A stretch of 64,000 nt of DNA from Camelus bactrianus (taxonomy: Eukaryota > Chordata > Mammalia > Artiodactyla > Camelidae), in NCBI RefSeq assembly GCF_048773025.1, contig NC_133547.1, positions 9,434,001-9,498,000 of the forward strand. The letters run 5' to 3'. Positions 63,872 through 64,000 of this stretch are shown one piece after another. Under the pieces are notes generated by a model. That model had not been told where the DNA came from, ran no database searches, and was given only the letters and a program-made list of their open reading frames with translations. Position 1 is the stretch's first letter. Every line of letters starts with the position of its first letter. A program made the translations under genes and the position numbers.

Positions 63872-64000
63872 CATCTATTTCTTTTTACTTTTCTTCATGT
63901 GATACCGGAACATTTTAAGGTGTATATGTGGCTTGCATCATGTCTATTGGATGGCTCTGGATCAGGCAGAGGGTGGTTATGCCTGGACCAGGAAGGGGCG

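Larger units (their letters stand above)
62871..63960 (+). mobile_element. hAT-Charlie-like DNA transposon, split by LINE-1 pieces and a SINE
   Basis: The left part CTGTGCTGTCCAATCTGGTA...GTACACACCA (62871-62955), a middle part (about 63605-63786) and the right part CTATTTCTTTTTACTTTTCT...CTATTGGATGGCTCTGG (63872-63960) are collinear with the copy at 6845-7140. Between them sit LINE-1 3' ends and a camelid SINE. Confidence 0.6.

Overview
The window is nuclear DNA from a mammal, most likely a camelid (camel, llama or alpaca). The clue is a set of five tRNA-derived SINEs of the camelid 'vic-1' type: a tRNA-like head with A and B boxes, a 'CCCCAGTACCTCC' stretch and an ATAAATAAACCTAATTACCT-type tail. 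Gene order matches the segment CEACAM16 - BCL3 - CBLC of human chromosome 19q13, here shown reversed, so all three genes lie on the minus strand. Gene identities and comparisons with human proteins are from memory; no database was searched.

Layout. (1) 543-8527, CBLC: exons 1-7 of an E3 ubiquitin ligase. They encode the tyrosine-kinase-binding region, the linker and the first half of the RING finger. The remaining 3' exons fall off the left edge. (2) About 8.6-18.3 kb: a repeat-rich spacer of nested LINE-1 pieces and MaLR LTRs. (3) 18790-27700, BCL3: all nine coding exons join in frame to a 454-residue ankyrin-repeat IkB-family co-regulator, the same length as I recall for human. It has a CpG island at exon 1, a poly(A) signal at 18378, and kappaB and STAT motifs in intron 2. 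(4) About 28-51 kb: a large intergenic spacer without a recognisable gene. It holds LTRs, LINE-2, LINE-1, MIR, camelid SINEs, purine/pyrimidine tracts, minisatellites and a nuclear copy of part of mitochondrial COX3. (5) About 53.1-59.18 kb, CEACAM16: signal-peptide exon plus four Ig-like domain exons (422 residues). The tiny last coding exon is only tentatively placed. (6) 59.2-64 kb: upstream flank with LINE-2, MIR, and an old hAT-like transposon invaded by LINE-1 pieces and a camelid SINE.

The three genes are neighbours by position, not an operon. CBLC attenuates epithelial receptor tyrosine kinase signalling, BCL3 tunes NF-kB p50/p52 transcription, and CEACAM16 is a secreted protein of the inner-ear tectorial membrane. 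The most notable non-genic observations are the COX3-derived nuclear mitochondrial segment, inverted arrays of one minisatellite family on either side of the last CEACAM16 Ig exon, a tandemly duplicated branch-point region before CEACAM16 exon 3, and several datable nested insertions with target-site duplications. I did not find a credible new genetic system.
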